Shown piece by piece: positions 6,361-15,796 of a stretch of 16,945 bases of DNA. The translations under genes were made by a program, and so were the position numbers. The DNA comes from Gammaproteobacteria bacterium (GTDB taxonomy: Bacteria; Pseudomonadota; Gammaproteobacteria; Enterobacterales; Psychrobiaceae). Below the pieces are notes generated by a model. That model searched no databases. It had not been told where the DNA came from and was given only the letters and a program-made list of their open reading frames with translations. The first letter of the stretch is position 1. Each line of letters opens with the position of its first letter. The DNA lies in NCBI GenBank assembly GCA_013214885.1, contig JABSRS010000003.1, forward strand, positions 1-16,945, written 5' to 3'.

Positions 6361-9076
6361 CCATGTTGGTGTGTGGCGCGTTGACTAATGGGTTGTCATC
6401 TAAGTTCCACTCACCTGATTCTACTTTAGCCACTTCAGCGCGGATAGCAATAAGGGCATCAGCAAGGCGGTCGATTTCTACTTTAGATTCAGATTCAGTT
6501 GGCTCAATCATTAACGTACCCGCTACTGGGAACGACATGGTTGGCGCATGGAAACCGTAATCGTTAAGACGTTTAGCGACATCCATTTCAGTGATGCCTG
6601 AAGCTTCTTTAAGCGGACGTAAATCAACGATACATTCGTGAGCTACATAACCACCACGGCCAGAGAACAAGATTGGAAAATGTTCGCTCAAGCGATTCTT
6701 TAAGTAGTTAGCGTTTAAGATAGCAACCTGAGTTGACTGACGTAAACCGTCATTACCTAGCATCGCAATGTACATGTACGAGATTGGTAAGATGCTTGCT
6801 GAACCGTATTGCGCAGCAGATACTGCGCCGTTACCGCGATCAGAACCTTCTAAATTAATAACGCTGTGGTTAGCAACAAATGGTGCTAAGTGTGCTTTGA
6901 TCCCGATAGGACCCATACCTGGACCGCCGCCGCCGTGTGGAATTGCGAAGGTTTTGTGCAAGTTAAGGTGTGAAACATCAGCCCCGATGCTACCTGGTGA
7001 TGTAACGCCAACTTGGGCGTTCATGTTCGCGCCATCTAGGTAAACCTGACCACCGTTATCATGAATTAATTCACAAATTTCACCGATAGTTTCTTCGTAT
7101 ACACCGTGAGTCGATGGGTATGTGATCATGATGCACGCTAGGTTGTCAGATAATTCTTCTGCCTTAGTGCGTAGGTCGTTCATGTCAACATTACCTTCGG
7201 CATCACAAGCCGTTACGACTACTTTCATGCCAAGCATTTGTGCAGAAGCAGGGTTAGTGCCGTGTGCTGATGATGGGATTAGGCAAACATTACGATGCCC
7301 TTCGCCACGTGACTCATGGTATTTTTGAATCGCTAGTAAACCAGCATATTCACCTTGAGCACCTGAGTTAGGTTGCATACAAATTGCATCGTAACCAGTG
7401 ATATCCACTAACCATTGCGCAAATTCGTTAATCATTGCCACATAACCTTTGGCTTGATCTTGTGGACAGAATGGGTGCATGTTAGCAAACTCATTCCAGC
7501 TAACTGGTAGCATCTCGCTAACAGCATTTAGCTTCATGGTACAAGAACCCAAAGAAATCATTGAATGGTTTAGGGCTAAATCTTTACCTTCAAGACGACG
7601 GATATAACGCATCATCTCGGTTTCGCTGTGATAGCTGTTAAAGACCTTGTGCGTTAGATAGTCCGACGTACGTACTAGATTTTCGCTGAACGAGTTACCT
7701 GTTACTGCGCTATCAAGAGCGACAATATCAAGACCGTGATCAGCACCTAGAATGATGTCGAATAATTGTGCAACATCTTCACGAGTAGTGGTTTCATCAA
7801 GGCTGATACCGATTTGACCAGTAAGGTCACGACGGAAGTTAACACCAGCAGCAACACCGTTCGCTAGAATAGTATCTTTGTTGTCGCCAACATTAAGCGT
7901 AATCGTGTCAAACCAAGTGCTGTTCTTTAATTCAACGCCCTTAGCTTGTAAACCATTAGCCAAAATAGTGGTTAAACGGTTGATGCGAGTTGCGATGTTT
8001 TTAAGCCCTTTAGGACCGTGATAAACCGCATAGAATGAAGCCATATTTGCTAGCAATACTTGAGCGGTACAAATATTTGAGTTAGCTTTTTCGCGGCGGA
8101 TATGCTGCTCACGAGTCTGCATGGCCATACGAAGTGCTGGCTTACCGCGAGTATCCTTAGATACACCGATAATACGGCCCGGTACCGAACGCTTATGCTT
8201 GTCTAATGTCACGAAGAATGCAGCGTGAGGACCACCAAAGCCCATTGGTACACCAAAGCGTTGGCTGTTACCAAATGCAACGTCAGCACCAATCTCACCA
8301 GGAGATTTTAGTAACGTTAGTGCCATGAAGTCTGTTGCTAGTGCAATAACTGCTTTTTTAGCTTTAAGATCGCTAATCAGTTGTTCAATATCGTCAACGC
8401 TGCCATCAGTCGCAGGGTAGCTTAACATTGCGCCGAAGATGTCATGGTTAAGTGCGTCGCTAGCAGGGCCAACAATTACTTCAAAACCAAAACCACCAGC
8501 ACGGGTTTTAACGACGTCAATCGTTTGTGGATGGATACCATCACTCACGAAAAATAGGTTTGATTTTTTGTTTTTAGAAACACGTTTAGCCAGACCCATC
8601 GCTTCAGCGCCAGCAGTTGCTTCATCTAATAAAGAAGAACTTGCTAGTTCAAGACCGGTTAAGTCAATGCTTAGCTGTTGGAAGTTAAGAATAGCTTCTA
8701 AACGGCCTTGAGCAATTTCTGGTTGGTATGGCGTGTAAGCCGTGTACCAGCCTGGATTTTCTAGTACGTTACGTAAAATAACGTTTGGTACTAGTGTGTT
8801 GCTGTAGCCCATACCAATGTATGTTTTTAATACTTGGTTTTGGTCAGCCAGTGAACGAAGGTGCGCTAGCGCTTCTACTTCGGTGCGGCTTGGACCAATG
8901 CTTAGGCCTTTTTTAAGTAAGATCGATTCAGGAACGATTTTTTTAGTCATGTCTTCTAGTGAATCAGCACCAATGCTTTTAAGCATCTGCTGCTGTTGCT
9001 CGGCATTCGGGCCGATATGTCGAGCGATAAACTCATTTTTATTTTCTAATTCGGTTAACGAAGGAATACGGGTCAT
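6320..9076 (-). CDS. gcvP: Glycine dehydrogenase (decarboxylating), P protein, 3'-frameshifted
   Basis: The PLP-dependent P protein decarboxylates glycine and passes the aminomethyl group to lipoyl-GcvH. The frame gives 918 residues. Both halves of the fused P protein are present, with the PLP lysine in [18 protein letters not shown] (Lys708) and the glycine-rich loop after it. Homology is continuous to [11 protein letters not shown] (residue 905). It then changes to [13 protein letters not shown] and stops at 6320, whereas the expected [14 protein letters not shown] ending continues in another frame down to 6214. Relative to the usual 955-965 residues, about 48 residues plus roughly 7 deleted ones are lost or replaced. 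The lost tail includes the conserved CSC motif, so activity is doubtful. The ribosome site before ATG 9076 is weak. It is last in the gcvT-gcvH-gcvP order, after an internal terminator. Confidence 0.93.
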   Translation of the reverse strand: MTRIPSLTELENKNEFIARHIGPNAEQQQQMLKSIGADSLEDMTKKIVPESILLKKGLSIGPSRTEVEALAHLRSLADQNQVLKTYIGMGYSNTLVPNVILRNVLENPGWYTAYTPYQPEIAQGRLEAILNFQQLSIDLTGLELASSSLLDEATAGAEAMGLAKRVSKNKKSNLFFVSDGIHPQTIDVVKTRAGGFGFEVIVGPASDALNHDIFGAMLSYPATDGSVDDIEQLISDLKAKKAVIALATDFMALTLLKSPGEIGADVAFGNSQRFGVPMGFGGPHAAFFVTLDKHKRSVPGRIIGVSKDTRGKPALRMAMQTREQHIRREKANSNICTAQVLLANMASFYAVYHGPKGLKNIATRINRLTTILANGLQAKGVELKNSTWFDTITLNVGDNKDTILANGVAAGVNFRRDLTGQIGISLDETTTREDVAQLFDIILGADHGLDIVALDSAVTGNSFSENLVRTSDYLTHKVFNSYHSETEMMRYIRRLEGKDLALNHSMISLGSCTMKLNAVSEMLPVSWNEFANMHPFCPQDQAKGYVAMINEFAQWLVDITGYDAICMQPNSGAQGEYAGLLAIQKYHESRGEGHRNVCLIPSSAHGTNPASAQMLGMKVVVTACDAEGNVDMNDLRTKAEELSDNLACIMITYPSTHGVYEETIGEICELIHDNGGQVYLDGANMNAQVGVTSPGSIGADVSHLNLHKTFAIPHGGGGPGMGPIGIKAHLAPFVANHSVINLEGSDRGNGAVSAAQYGSASILPISYMYIAMLGNDGLRQSTQVAILNANYLKNRLSEHFPILFSGRGGYVAHECIVDLRPLKEASGITEMDVAKRLNDYGFHAPTMSFPVAGTLMIEPTESESKVEIDRLADALIAIRAEVAKVESGEWNLDDNPLVNAPHTNMESRLLSRSCRVPN

Positions 9077-9127
9077 GGGAACATTCTTCCAAAACTGGTG
9101 CTGGACTGTTATTTGTCGCAGCAGTAC

Positions 9128-9157
9128 AAAAAAATAAGGCTCCTTATTAGGAGCCTA
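9128..9157 (-). terminator. Intrinsic terminator between gcvH and gcvP
   Basis: On the minus strand the 8-bp stem AGGCTCCT / AGGAGCCT (9137-9156) is followed by TTATTTTTTT. It lies 17 nt beyond the gcvH stop and about 50 nt before the gcvP ATG. It should end or reduce transcription into gcvP and so set the GcvH:GcvP ratio. Confidence 0.85.
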
Positions 9158-9173
9158 GAAGACAGACTATTAT

Positions 9174-9563
9174 TTAGTCTTCGTCGATTGAGGCAGCGTA
9201 GCCTTCTGCGTCTAATAAGTTTTCTAACTCAGCAACGTCGGCAGCTTTGATTTTAAACATCCAGCCGTCGGTAAATGCATCGGCATTAACTAGCTCAGGT
9301 GCATCTTCTAGCTCTTCGTTAATTTCAACAACTTCACCAGTAATAGGCGCGTAGATGTCTGAAGCCGCTTTTACAGATTCAGCAACTGCGATGTCTTCAC
9401 CAGCGTCAAATGTGTCGCCAACATCTGGTAAGTCAACAAAAACCATATCACCCAATAGACCTTGAGCGTGTTCAGTGATACCTACAGTAAAGATACCGTT
9501 ACCGTCATCACGAACCCATTCGTGAGAAGATGCATATTTTAGTTCAGCAGGGATATTGCTCAT
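9174..9563 (-). CDS. gcvH: Glycine cleavage system H protein (lipoyl carrier)
   Basis: 129 residues, the normal length. The lipoylation site is Lys65 in [16 protein letters not shown], within the hammerhead beta-fold of the family. The N-terminus ([13 protein letters not shown]) and the [19 protein letters not shown] segment are canonical. The protein shuttles the aminomethyl intermediate from GcvP to GcvT and is reoxidised by lipoamide dehydrogenase, whose gene is not in the window. AAAGGA lies a few bases before the ATG. It follows gcvT by 36 nt and must share its transcript. A terminator directly after it may make it the most abundant product of the operon. Confidence 0.97.
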   Translation of the reverse strand: MSNIPAELKYASSHEWVRDDGNGIFTVGITEHAQGLLGDMVFVDLPDVGDTFDAGEDIAVAESVKAASDIYAPITGEVVEINEELEDAPELVNADAFTDGWMFKIKAADVAELENLLDAEGYAASIDED

Positions 9564-9599
9564 TGGATTATCCTTTATTTTTCTAAATGGAATTAATAA

Positions 9600-10697
9600 T
9601 TAAAATGTTTTTTTGCCGTTACGAACGAAGCCAGGCTTAACCACAACTACGTCAACGAATTTTTTGCGCATTTCGACTTGTACGTTTTCACCAATCGAAC
9701 GAGGCACACGTGCAATAGCAACACTATAGCCTAATGTTGGAGAGAATGTTCCCGAAGTAATGATACCTTCTTGATCGCATCCTTCGCTATCTTTAAATAC
9801 CACTTTTTGACCAGCGCGTAACACACCCTTGGCTTCCATGACTAAGCCAACCTGCTTATGTAGTTCACCAGCGGCTTTTTGTGCTACTAAAGCACTGCGA
9901 CCAATAAAGTCACGTTCGCTTGGCTCCCAAGCAATAGTCCAAGCCATGTTAGCGGCTAATGGCGATACAGATTCATCCATATCTAAACCATAAAGGTTCA
10001 TGCCAGCTTCTAAACGCAGCGTATCACGCGCGCCTAAACCACATGGACGTACGTCAGCTTCAAGCAGTTGCTGCCATAAATCGGCTGCAAGATCTTGATG
10101 AAGTATAATTTCGTAACCACCCTCACCTGTATAACCGGTGGTAGCGATAAATAAATCACCCGACTGTACGGCGAAGAAAGGCTTCATTCCTTCAACTGCG
10201 GCATTTTGGTCGCTGTTAAATACAGTCGCCGCTTTTGCTTTAGCATTAGGACCCTGGACTGCAATCATTGAAAGCTCAGGTAATTCAGTAACGACAACGT
10301 CAAAACCAACCATTTGCTTGTTGATCCACGCCATGTCTTTTTCGCGAGTCGCTGAGTTAACCACTAAACGGTAGTAATCGTCAGTCATGTAGTAAGTGAT
10401 TAAATCATCAATTACGCCACCCTCTTCGTTTAACATGCCGCCGTACATTGCCTTACCTGCAACGGTAAGTTTAGCAACATCGTTAGCGAGTAATTTTTGT
10501 AAGAACTCTTTAGCACCGGCACCTTTAATGTCGACCACGGTCATGTGGGAAACATCAAACATTCCAGCATCTTTACGAACAGCGTGATGTTCTTCGATTT
10601 GTGAGCCGTAGTTAATTGGCATTTCCCAACCGTGGAAATCGACCATTTTAGCGCCAGCTTCAATGTGCTTATCAAATAATACTGTTTGTTGAGCCAT
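9600..10697 (-). CDS. gcvT: Aminomethyltransferase (glycine cleavage T protein)
   Basis: 365 residues, close to the enteric length and alignable along its whole sequence. The N-terminus has [20 protein letters not shown] and [14 protein letters not shown]. The GGVIDDLI motif holds the catalytic aspartate pair (97-98). The C-terminal domain shows [16 protein letters not shown] and [18 protein letters not shown] segments. The enzyme releases ammonia from aminomethyl-GcvH and forms 5,10-methylene-tetrahydrofolate. It is the first gene of the gcvTHP cluster, with a sigma-70 promoter and a leader hairpin upstream. AAGGA lies just before the ATG (TAAGGATTTCTA-ATG on the minus strand). Confidence 0.97.
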   Translation of the reverse strand: MAQQTVLFDKHIEAGAKMVDFHGWEMPINYGSQIEEHHAVRKDAGMFDVSHMTVVDIKGAGAKEFLQKLLANDVAKLTVAGKAMYGGMLNEEGGVIDDLITYYMTDDYYRLVVNSATREKDMAWINKQMVGFDVVVTELPELSMIAVQGPNAKAKAATVFNSDQNAAVEGMKPFFAVQSGDLFIATTGYTGEGGYEIILHQDLAADLWQQLLEADVRPCGLGARDTLRLEAGMNLYGLDMDESVSPLAANMAWTIAWEPSERDFIGRSALVAQKAAGELHKQVGLVMEAKGVLRAGQKVVFKDSEGCDQEGIITSGTFSPTLGYSVAIARVPRSIGENVQVEMRKKFVDVVVVKPGFVRNGKKTF

Positions 10698-10726
10698 TAG
10701 AAATCCTTAAATATTAGAGTCATCTT

Positions 10727-10756
10727 GAACTATAAATTGGATACAATTTATAGTTC
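10727..10756. promoter_or_regulatory. Perfect 13-bp hairpin in the gcvT leader
   Basis: GAACTATAAATTG, a 4-nt loop, and CAATTTATAGTTC form a perfect inverted repeat. It would start about 12 nt after the predicted gcvT start site and end 29 nt before the gcvT ATG. On the plus strand it is followed by AGATTTTTT, giving a terminator-like shape with no known plus-strand gene to end. It may be a 5' RNA-stabilising structure, an operator, or an antisense terminator; the sequence does not decide. Confidence 0.6.
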
Positions 10757-10774
10757 AGATTTTTTCGATGGCGG

Positions 10775-10804
10775 ATTATAGCTTTTTTGTGATCTAGATT
10801 CCAA
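10775..10804 (-). promoter_or_regulatory. Sigma-70 promoter for gcvT-gcvH(-gcvP)
   Basis: On the minus strand TTGGAA and a perfect TATAAT are separated by 18 bp. The predicted start is near 10768, giving a leader of about 70 nt. That is too short for a glycine riboswitch. Confidence 0.65.
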
Positions 10805-10865
10805 AAAAAAATCTAATCTAGCAGGGGTATTTTCATGAGAAAAACTAATGCGAAAGGTTATATAA

Positions 10866-10894
10866 GCAGCCTAACCAATTGATAGCTAGGCTGC
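10866..10894 (-). terminator. Hairpin downstream of ubiI, possible weak terminator
   Basis: GCAGCCTA and TAGGCTGC form an 8-bp stem with a 13-nt loop, 28 nt after the ubiI stop. On the minus strand only TTATATAA follows, so termination would be inefficient or rho-dependent. It may instead protect the 3' end of the ubi transcript. Confidence 0.45.
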
Positions 10895-10921
10895 AAAGGG
10901 GCTATAGCTAGTTAGAACTGG

Positions 10922-12181
10922 CTATTTTTTAATGATTGGCTGGGCTAACTCAGGTAAATTGTCGGTTAATCCCATGGCGTGTCGGACCAATAACTCTTTA
11001 ACCGGACCAATTTTATCAACAGCGACTAATCCGATATCACGAACCAACTTTTTAACGGGGTTAGATCCCGCAAACAAGCGCTTAAAGCCTTCCATACCTG
11101 CGATCATCTGCGTCGCATCAGCTTTACGCCAGCGCTCGTAATGTCGTAAGTTAGCCAGTTCACCAATATCTTTACCTTTGGATTGGTTGTCTAAAATGGT
11201 TTGTGCCAAGGCCGCAGCATCGAGGAAACCTAAGTTAACCCCTAGTCCAGCTAATGGATGAATGGTATGAGCAGCGTCGCCAACCAACGCAATGCGCTGC
11301 GCGGCAAACGAGCGAGCATAACGCATTTTCAATGGAAACACGCCGCGAGCTGAGCGCACTTGGCAATAACCTAACCGATTATCTAATGCGGTTGTCAGTC
11401 GGCGATTAAACTCCACTTCGTCACAGTGCAACAATTCACTGGCAAGCTCAGGCGATAATGACCACACAATTGATGACAAGTTGGTTTCACCATGATTACC
11501 CGCTAGCGGTAAAAAGGCCAAAGGACCTGCTGGTAAAAACACTTGGCGGGCGGTTTGGTCATGATCTAAATCGGTTTCAACGGTCGCCACTAATGCATGG
11601 TGACCGTAGTCCCAACTGGTCAGTGGAATATCAGCCTTGTTACGGACCCACGAATTAGCGCCATCGGCACCGACCACTAACTTAGCGGTTAGCGACTTTT
11701 CGGGTTGTGGGTTGCTATCATCACTACTCTTAAGGGTTAGCCACGCTTCTTTATCACCAATGGCGACGTTAGCGCAGTGATATGGGTGAAACAAGGTAAT
11801 ATTGGCGCATTGTGATGCTTGCTGCCACAACGCCGCTTGAATATGTGAGTTTTCAACAATAGTGCCCAATGAATCGCTGCGCAGCTGCTCGGCATCGAAG
11901 GCTATTTTACCAAAGCTGTCGCTGTCCCAGACTTTCATCGCTAAATAAGGCTGATGACGCCCTGCTTCGATGGCTGACCACGCATTAAGGCGAGTCAGGA
12001 TATTTTTACTGGCCTGGCTTAACGCACTTACTCGAATATCAGGTTGTTCGCTCGGCGTTAATGACGGGGTTTTCCCTTCAATCACTGCCACCCGTAAGTC
12101 ACTATCACTTAACGCGCAAGCTAATGCCAAACCAACCATACCGCCACCGACAATGGCCAAATCAAAAGATTGAATATTCAT
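10922..12181 (-). CDS. ubiI: FAD-dependent 2-polyprenylphenol hydroxylase UbiI (VisC)
   Basis: 419 residues with the three signatures of the UbiH/UbiF/Coq6 flavin monooxygenases: the FAD-binding VGGGMVGLALA (11-21), the ADG motif VVGADGANSWVR (169-180), and the ribityl-binding VGDAAHTIHPLAGLGVNLGF (300-319). UbiI introduces the C5 hydroxyl in aerobic ubiquinone synthesis and acts at the inner membrane in the Ubi complex. Assignment as UbiI rather than UbiF rests on the canonical GD motif and on position after ubiH and before gcvT, as in enterics. It starts 43 nt after the ubiH stop and is the last of the ygfB-pepP-ubiH-ubiI run. A hairpin lies beyond its stop. Confidence 0.93.
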   Translation of the reverse strand: MNIQSFDLAIVGGGMVGLALACALSDSDLRVAVIEGKTPSLTPSEQPDIRVSALSQASKNILTRLNAWSAIEAGRHQPYLAMKVWDSDSFGKIAFDAEQLRSDSLGTIVENSHIQAALWQQASQCANITLFHPYHCANVAIGDKEAWLTLKSSDDSNPQPEKSLTAKLVVGADGANSWVRNKADIPLTSWDYGHHALVATVETDLDHDQTARQVFLPAGPLAFLPLAGNHGETNLSSIVWSLSPELASELLHCDEVEFNRRLTTALDNRLGYCQVRSARGVFPLKMRYARSFAAQRIALVGDAAHTIHPLAGLGVNLGFLDAAALAQTILDNQSKGKDIGELANLRHYERWRKADATQMIAGMEGFKRLFAGSNPVKKLVRDIGLVAVDKIGPVKELLVRHAMGLTDNLPELAQPIIKK

Positions 12182-12224
12182 TTATTAGTTACTTTCCTAC
12201 TTACTTTAATACTTACGTTCATAA

Positions 12225-13478
12225 TTAGGTGTGATGCATCGTCGCTAGAGGCTCGCGCCATCCTAACATTTGATACGCAACCGGCCGTTTTAACGGACCA
12301 ATACAGTGACTAAGCTGCAATGCTATGTTGCGCCCTACGACCATTGGCCAATAATTATTTGAAAAAATAGACACTAAACCACTGGTCGCGGCTACCGTTT
12401 GTTTACGATCCGTTTCCCGCGCCTGGCGATAATTATCTAGCACCTTAAATTGACCAATATCTTGTTGCGCAGTGACTGCTTGGCTAATTTGGCTAATCAA
12501 TTGGGCGACATCGCGCAAGCCCAAGTTAAAGCCTTGCCCTGCAATTGGGTGCAGTGCTTGCGCGGCATTACCAATAAAGACACTGCGATGATGAGTTAAT
12601 TGCTCGGCCATGGTCAAAATTAACGGGTAACTAACCCGCTGGCCCGTTTGTTCAAACATGCCGAGACGATAACCAAAAGCATCTTGTAATTTGGCCAAGA
12701 ACTGTGTTGGTGACAATGCCATTATCTGATCAACATTTTCAGTGTGCATTGACCAAACGAGTGAACTGCGTCCTTCATTCATTGGTAGCAATGCCAATGG
12801 CCCTTGATCGGTAAACCGCTCATAGGCTTTGCCATGATGTGCTTGCGAGGTGGTGATATTGGCAATAATGGCCGATTGATTAAAGTGGGTTTGAACACTG
12901 GCGACATTAAGTAATTGGCGCACTTTTGAAAAACCACCATCTGAGGCCACCAGCAATTTGGCACTAAGACATTGGCCACCCGCTAGCGTCACATCGATAC
13001 GGTCTTGATGTTGCTTGAGTTCTTTAATGCTATCGGGGCGAAACCAGGTGACGCCACTATTCGCTTGCGCCAATTTTTGATGCAATAACCGACCACTTTG
13101 TTCAAGTTCAACCACATAGCCCAAAGCGGCCACCTGATAATCGGTGGGATTAAGACTGGTTTGAGCAAAGTGACCGCGATCGGTCACTGAAATATCGGTA
13201 ATTGGCGTCGCGATCCCTTGATAATCATGCCACAAGCCAAGTTGCTCGAGGATTTCTCGTGAGCCATATGACAAGGCAATGACTCGCGCATCAAAACCTG
13301 GGTGGCTGTTATCATCGGGGGATGCCTCGATAATCGCAATTTTGAGTTGCGCCTTATCACCGTGAGAATTAGCGCCGAGAATATAATTAATTCCCCACGC
13401 TAAAGTCGCGCCTGCCATGCCGCCGCCATTAATGATTAAATCAAACTGCTGATGAGATTCAGTTATTTGCTCAGCCAA
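12225..13478 (-). CDS. ubiH: 2-octaprenyl-6-methoxyphenol hydroxylase UbiH
   Basis: 417 residues of the same flavin monooxygenase family as its neighbour. FAD-binding loop INGGGMAGATLA (16-27), SDGGFSKVR (179-187) in place of the more common ADGxxS, and IGNAAQALHPIAGQGFNLGL (302-321). The GN instead of GD in the last motif is typical of UbiH and separates it from UbiI. The enzyme adds the C1 hydroxyl to the ubiquinone ring. The ATG lies 11 nt after the pepP stop, with AAAGGA upstream, so the two are co-translated from one mRNA. No damaged motif was seen. Confidence 0.95.
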   Translation of the reverse strand: MAEQITESHQQFDLIINGGGMAGATLAWGINYILGANSHGDKAQLKIAIIEASPDDNSHPGFDARVIALSYGSREILEQLGLWHDYQGIATPITDISVTDRGHFAQTSLNPTDYQVAALGYVVELEQSGRLLHQKLAQANSGVTWFRPDSIKELKQHQDRIDVTLAGGQCLSAKLLVASDGGFSKVRQLLNVASVQTHFNQSAIIANITTSQAHHGKAYERFTDQGPLALLPMNEGRSSLVWSMHTENVDQIMALSPTQFLAKLQDAFGYRLGMFEQTGQRVSYPLILTMAEQLTHHRSVFIGNAAQALHPIAGQGFNLGLRDVAQLISQISQAVTAQQDIGQFKVLDNYRQARETDRKQTVAATSGLVSIFSNNYWPMVVGRNIALQLSHCIGPLKRPVAYQMLGWREPLATMHHT

Positions 13479-13489
13479 TTTATAATCCT

Positions 13490-14800
13490 TTATTCGCCAG
13501 CCATTAATGCTTCAATTTGCTCAACCGTTTTAATCACGTCTTTGGTCAACACTTCATTGCCTTCGACGGTGACTAACAAATCATCTTCAATTCTAACCCC
13601 AATGCCACGCCATTTCGGGTCAACATCGGCGTCTTCGCTAATGTATAAACCAGGTTCAATGGTTAAGGTCATGCCGGGTTCTAAAAATCGGCTACGGTCG
13701 CTAGTGCGATAATCGCCAACATCATGGACGTCAATCCCAATCCAATGACCAAGCCCGTGCATATAAAAGTCTTTATATACCATATCAGTCATTGCTTGCT
13801 CGAAATCACCACTAATCACGCCAAGGTCTAACAAGCCTTCGGTGAAAATTTCAATCACGGTATCGTTAGCGGCTTTAATGGTTGCGCTAGGCTTGATCAT
13901 CGCAATTGCAGCAAGTTGCGCTTTTAGTACTAGCTGATAAATCGCTTTTTGCTCAGGGCTAAATTTACCATTCACAGGGAAGGTTCGCGTAATATCCGCA
14001 GCATAGCCTTGGTATTCACAACCGGCGTCAATTAATACTAGGTCACCATCTTTTAATACCGATTCGTTTTCGGTGTAATGTAAAATGCAGGCATTATCAC
14101 CGCCGCCAACAATCGTATTGTATGCAGCAAAACGTGCACCATTGCTGGCAAACTCATGCATTATTTCGGCTTCAAGTTGATATTCAAACACCCCTGGCTT
14201 TGAAAATAACATCGCGCGGGTATGAGCATTGGCCGAAATAACGCTAGCACGGCGCATAATTTCAACTTCTTCACTGGTCTTAATCAAGCGCATTTCATCG
14301 AGGATTAAGCGTAAATCAATTTGGACACTTGGCGCGCTCAAATTTTGCTTCATTCCTTGGCGTAATGTACTCATCACACTTTTCAGTGCGTCTTCGCCAT
14401 GAGTCGTTTCGCCATGACAGCTATATAAGGTATCAACGCCGTTAATTAGCTCAGGGAGTTTAGTGGTTAACTCGCTGATTGATAATGCTTGGTCAAGCTC
14501 GAAACATTTAAGTGCTTGTGTTTGCCCTAAACGACGACCGTGCCAAATTTCTTGGACTCGATCTTTGTCACGATTAAACAACACCACCGTGTTAGCGTCA
14601 CTAGTTTTAACCAATAACAACACCGACTCAGGTTCGTTAAAACCCGTTAAGTAATAGAAGTAACTGTTTTGGCGAAAAGAATATTCAGTATCGAGGCTGC
14701 GCGTTTGCTCGCTGGCAGCGAAGATAACAGCCGCACTGTTATCACACATTTGTGCCAACAGTTCCTTGCGACGCTCAGTAAAGAAAGTTTGATTTTTCAT
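13490..14800 (-). CDS. pepP: Xaa-Pro aminopeptidase (aminopeptidase P)
   Basis: 436 residues, the usual size. The N-terminal creatinase-like domain (1-165) is followed by a pita-bread M24B domain. All five dinuclear manganese ligands are visible: Asp258 (LIDAGCEY), Asp269 (AADITRTF), His352 (HGLGHWIG), Glu382 (TIEPGLYI) and Glu405 (VRIEDDLL). It removes N-terminal residues that precede proline in the cytoplasm. Its ATG overlaps the ygfB stop by one base (TAATG), indicating translational coupling. ubiH follows 11 nt after its stop. Confidence 0.97.
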   Translation of the reverse strand: MKNQTFFTERRKELLAQMCDNSAAVIFAASEQTRSLDTEYSFRQNSYFYYLTGFNEPESVLLLVKTSDANTVVLFNRDKDRVQEIWHGRRLGQTQALKCFELDQALSISELTTKLPELINGVDTLYSCHGETTHGEDALKSVMSTLRQGMKQNLSAPSVQIDLRLILDEMRLIKTSEEVEIMRRASVISANAHTRAMLFSKPGVFEYQLEAEIMHEFASNGARFAAYNTIVGGGDNACILHYTENESVLKDGDLVLIDAGCEYQGYAADITRTFPVNGKFSPEQKAIYQLVLKAQLAAIAMIKPSATIKAANDTVIEIFTEGLLDLGVISGDFEQAMTDMVYKDFYMHGLGHWIGIDVHDVGDYRTSDRSRFLEPGMTLTIEPGLYISEDADVDPKWRGIGVRIEDDLLVTVEGNEVLTKDVIKTVEQIEALMAGE

Positions 14801-15360
14801 TAGTGGAGTTTCTTATCTTTTTTAGTGGTTTCAGGTTGAAAACCTAATTCAGCAAAACACAGCAGCGCACTGACTCGAACATATTCAATGATCTCTTCCA
14901 GTGTTTGCTCCGAGTCGTCATCATCTTCAATTTCAGTATCTAGTTTGGCAATTTGACTTAAATCTGTAATGGCTTCTTTAACGTCTTTTGATAATGGCTT
15001 ACCTGCTTCATTACCAATCGCAAAACCGGCTAAAAAACTTTCGCTCCATTGGGTTAATGATTTAGCGCGCTCATTAAGGTATTGCTCGTCATCGGCCAGA
15101 ATAAGTTTCACTTGGTAGTCGTGAGCCAAGAATTCTTTACTGGTGGTGTCAAAAATCTGCTGCAGTAGCTTCTTTAAATCAATTGGCAAGGCAATACCAT
15201 CATTCATTAAATCGTTAAACGCGCCATACCAACTATTGTCTTCGAGGTTAACACCACCACAAATCAAACCACAGATAATGCCGTGAGTCTCACTGGCCGT
15301 TGCGCCAAGTTCAGCCATCTGTAATGTGCTGCTCAATTGTTGCCAAGTTACTTGTGTCAT
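14800..15360 (-). CDS. ygfB: UPF0149 family protein YgfB
   Basis: 186 residues, all-helical, acidic, with the family marks HGIICGLICGG (26-36) and a WSESFLAGFAIGN segment near residue 106. An acidic stretch EIEDDDDSEQ lies near 142-151. The biochemical role is unsettled; in Pseudomonas aeruginosa the homologue has been linked to repression of genes such as ampDh3, but no such link can be read here. It is the first gene of the minus-strand ygfB-pepP-ubiH-ubiI run. AGGA precedes the ATG by about 9 nt. The divergent 6S promoter starts about 150 bp away, so the ygfB promoter must lie in 15361-15511; no convincing -35/-10 pair stood out there. Confidence 0.93.
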   Translation of the reverse strand: MTQVTWQQLSSTLQMAELGATASETHGIICGLICGGVNLEDNSWYGAFNDLMNDGIALPIDLKKLLQQIFDTTSKEFLAHDYQVKLILADDEQYLNERAKSLTQWSESFLAGFAIGNEAGKPLSKDVKEAITDLSQIAKLDTEIEDDDDSEQTLEEIIEYVRVSALLCFAELGFQPETTKKDKKLH

Positions 15361-15511
15361 TTGCTAATCCTAAAACTGTTTTTAAACTATAAGACTATTC
15401 TATCAGCTCAACTCCAAGGTTCGCATTTTATTTTGCACCATTAATCTGTCGATAAAATCAACACTTAGCATTGATTAGGGTTTGTTCGAGTAATTAATCC
15501 ACATTTAGCCA

Positions 15512-15540
15512 TTAACAGCGCGCCCGAAACACAATATACT
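15512..15540 (+). promoter_or_regulatory. Sigma-70 promoter of 6S RNA
   Basis: TTAACA and TATACT are separated by exactly 17 bp. The predicted start, near 15547-15548, coincides with the first base of the closing stem of the 6S RNA. Confidence 0.82.
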
Positions 15541-15547
15541 GGGATCT

Positions 15548-15726
15548 AACTTCTGGGGTGTTTGTCAGTGTTCTGAGTTCCCGAGCCAATATACACACCC
15601 AGGGTGTCAATTCCTTTGCTATTGTGCAAGCCTGGCATGTACCAGGAAGCCTGCGGTAATAATTGCCACCCGCCTTGAACCGTATGGTTCGAGGACCAAA
15701 TGTTCACAGCGGCACCTTGGAAGTTT
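15548..15726 (+). ncRNA. ssrS: 6S RNA
   Basis: About 180 nt that line up with enteric 6S RNA at several blocks: CCCGAGCCAATAT on the 5' side, AGGAAGCCTG in the 3' half, and the hairpin CCTTGAACC-GTAT-GGTTCGAGG followed by CACAGCGGC. The ends pair (AACTTC 15548-15553 with GAAGTT 15720-15725), closing the long rod with a central bubble. The RNA mimics an open promoter and sequesters the sigma-70 holoenzyme in stationary phase. It is followed directly by fau, as in many gammaproteobacteria, where both are co-transcribed and the RNA is processed. Ends are approximate to a few bases. The stretch 15361-15796 holds no protein gene. Confidence 0.88.
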
Positions 15727-15796
15727 ATCTTCATATCTATCCCCTATTATTCTACACTCATCACTAACAACCCCTAAAATTGTTCTGAGATGATTA

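Noticed and set aside
10698..10768. Glycine riboswitch ahead of gcvT
   Set aside because: The leader is only about 70 nt and is mostly one AT-rich hairpin. No aptamer-like conserved GC-rich junctions are visible.
12779..12979. Second minus-strand frame inside ubiH
   Set aside because: Lies wholly inside ubiH in another frame, with no ribosome site or family match.
15546..15734. Minus-strand 62-codon frame opposite the 6S RNA
   Set aside because: It covers almost exactly the structured RNA, has no recognisable domain, and the RNA signatures and promoter on the plus strand explain the conservation.
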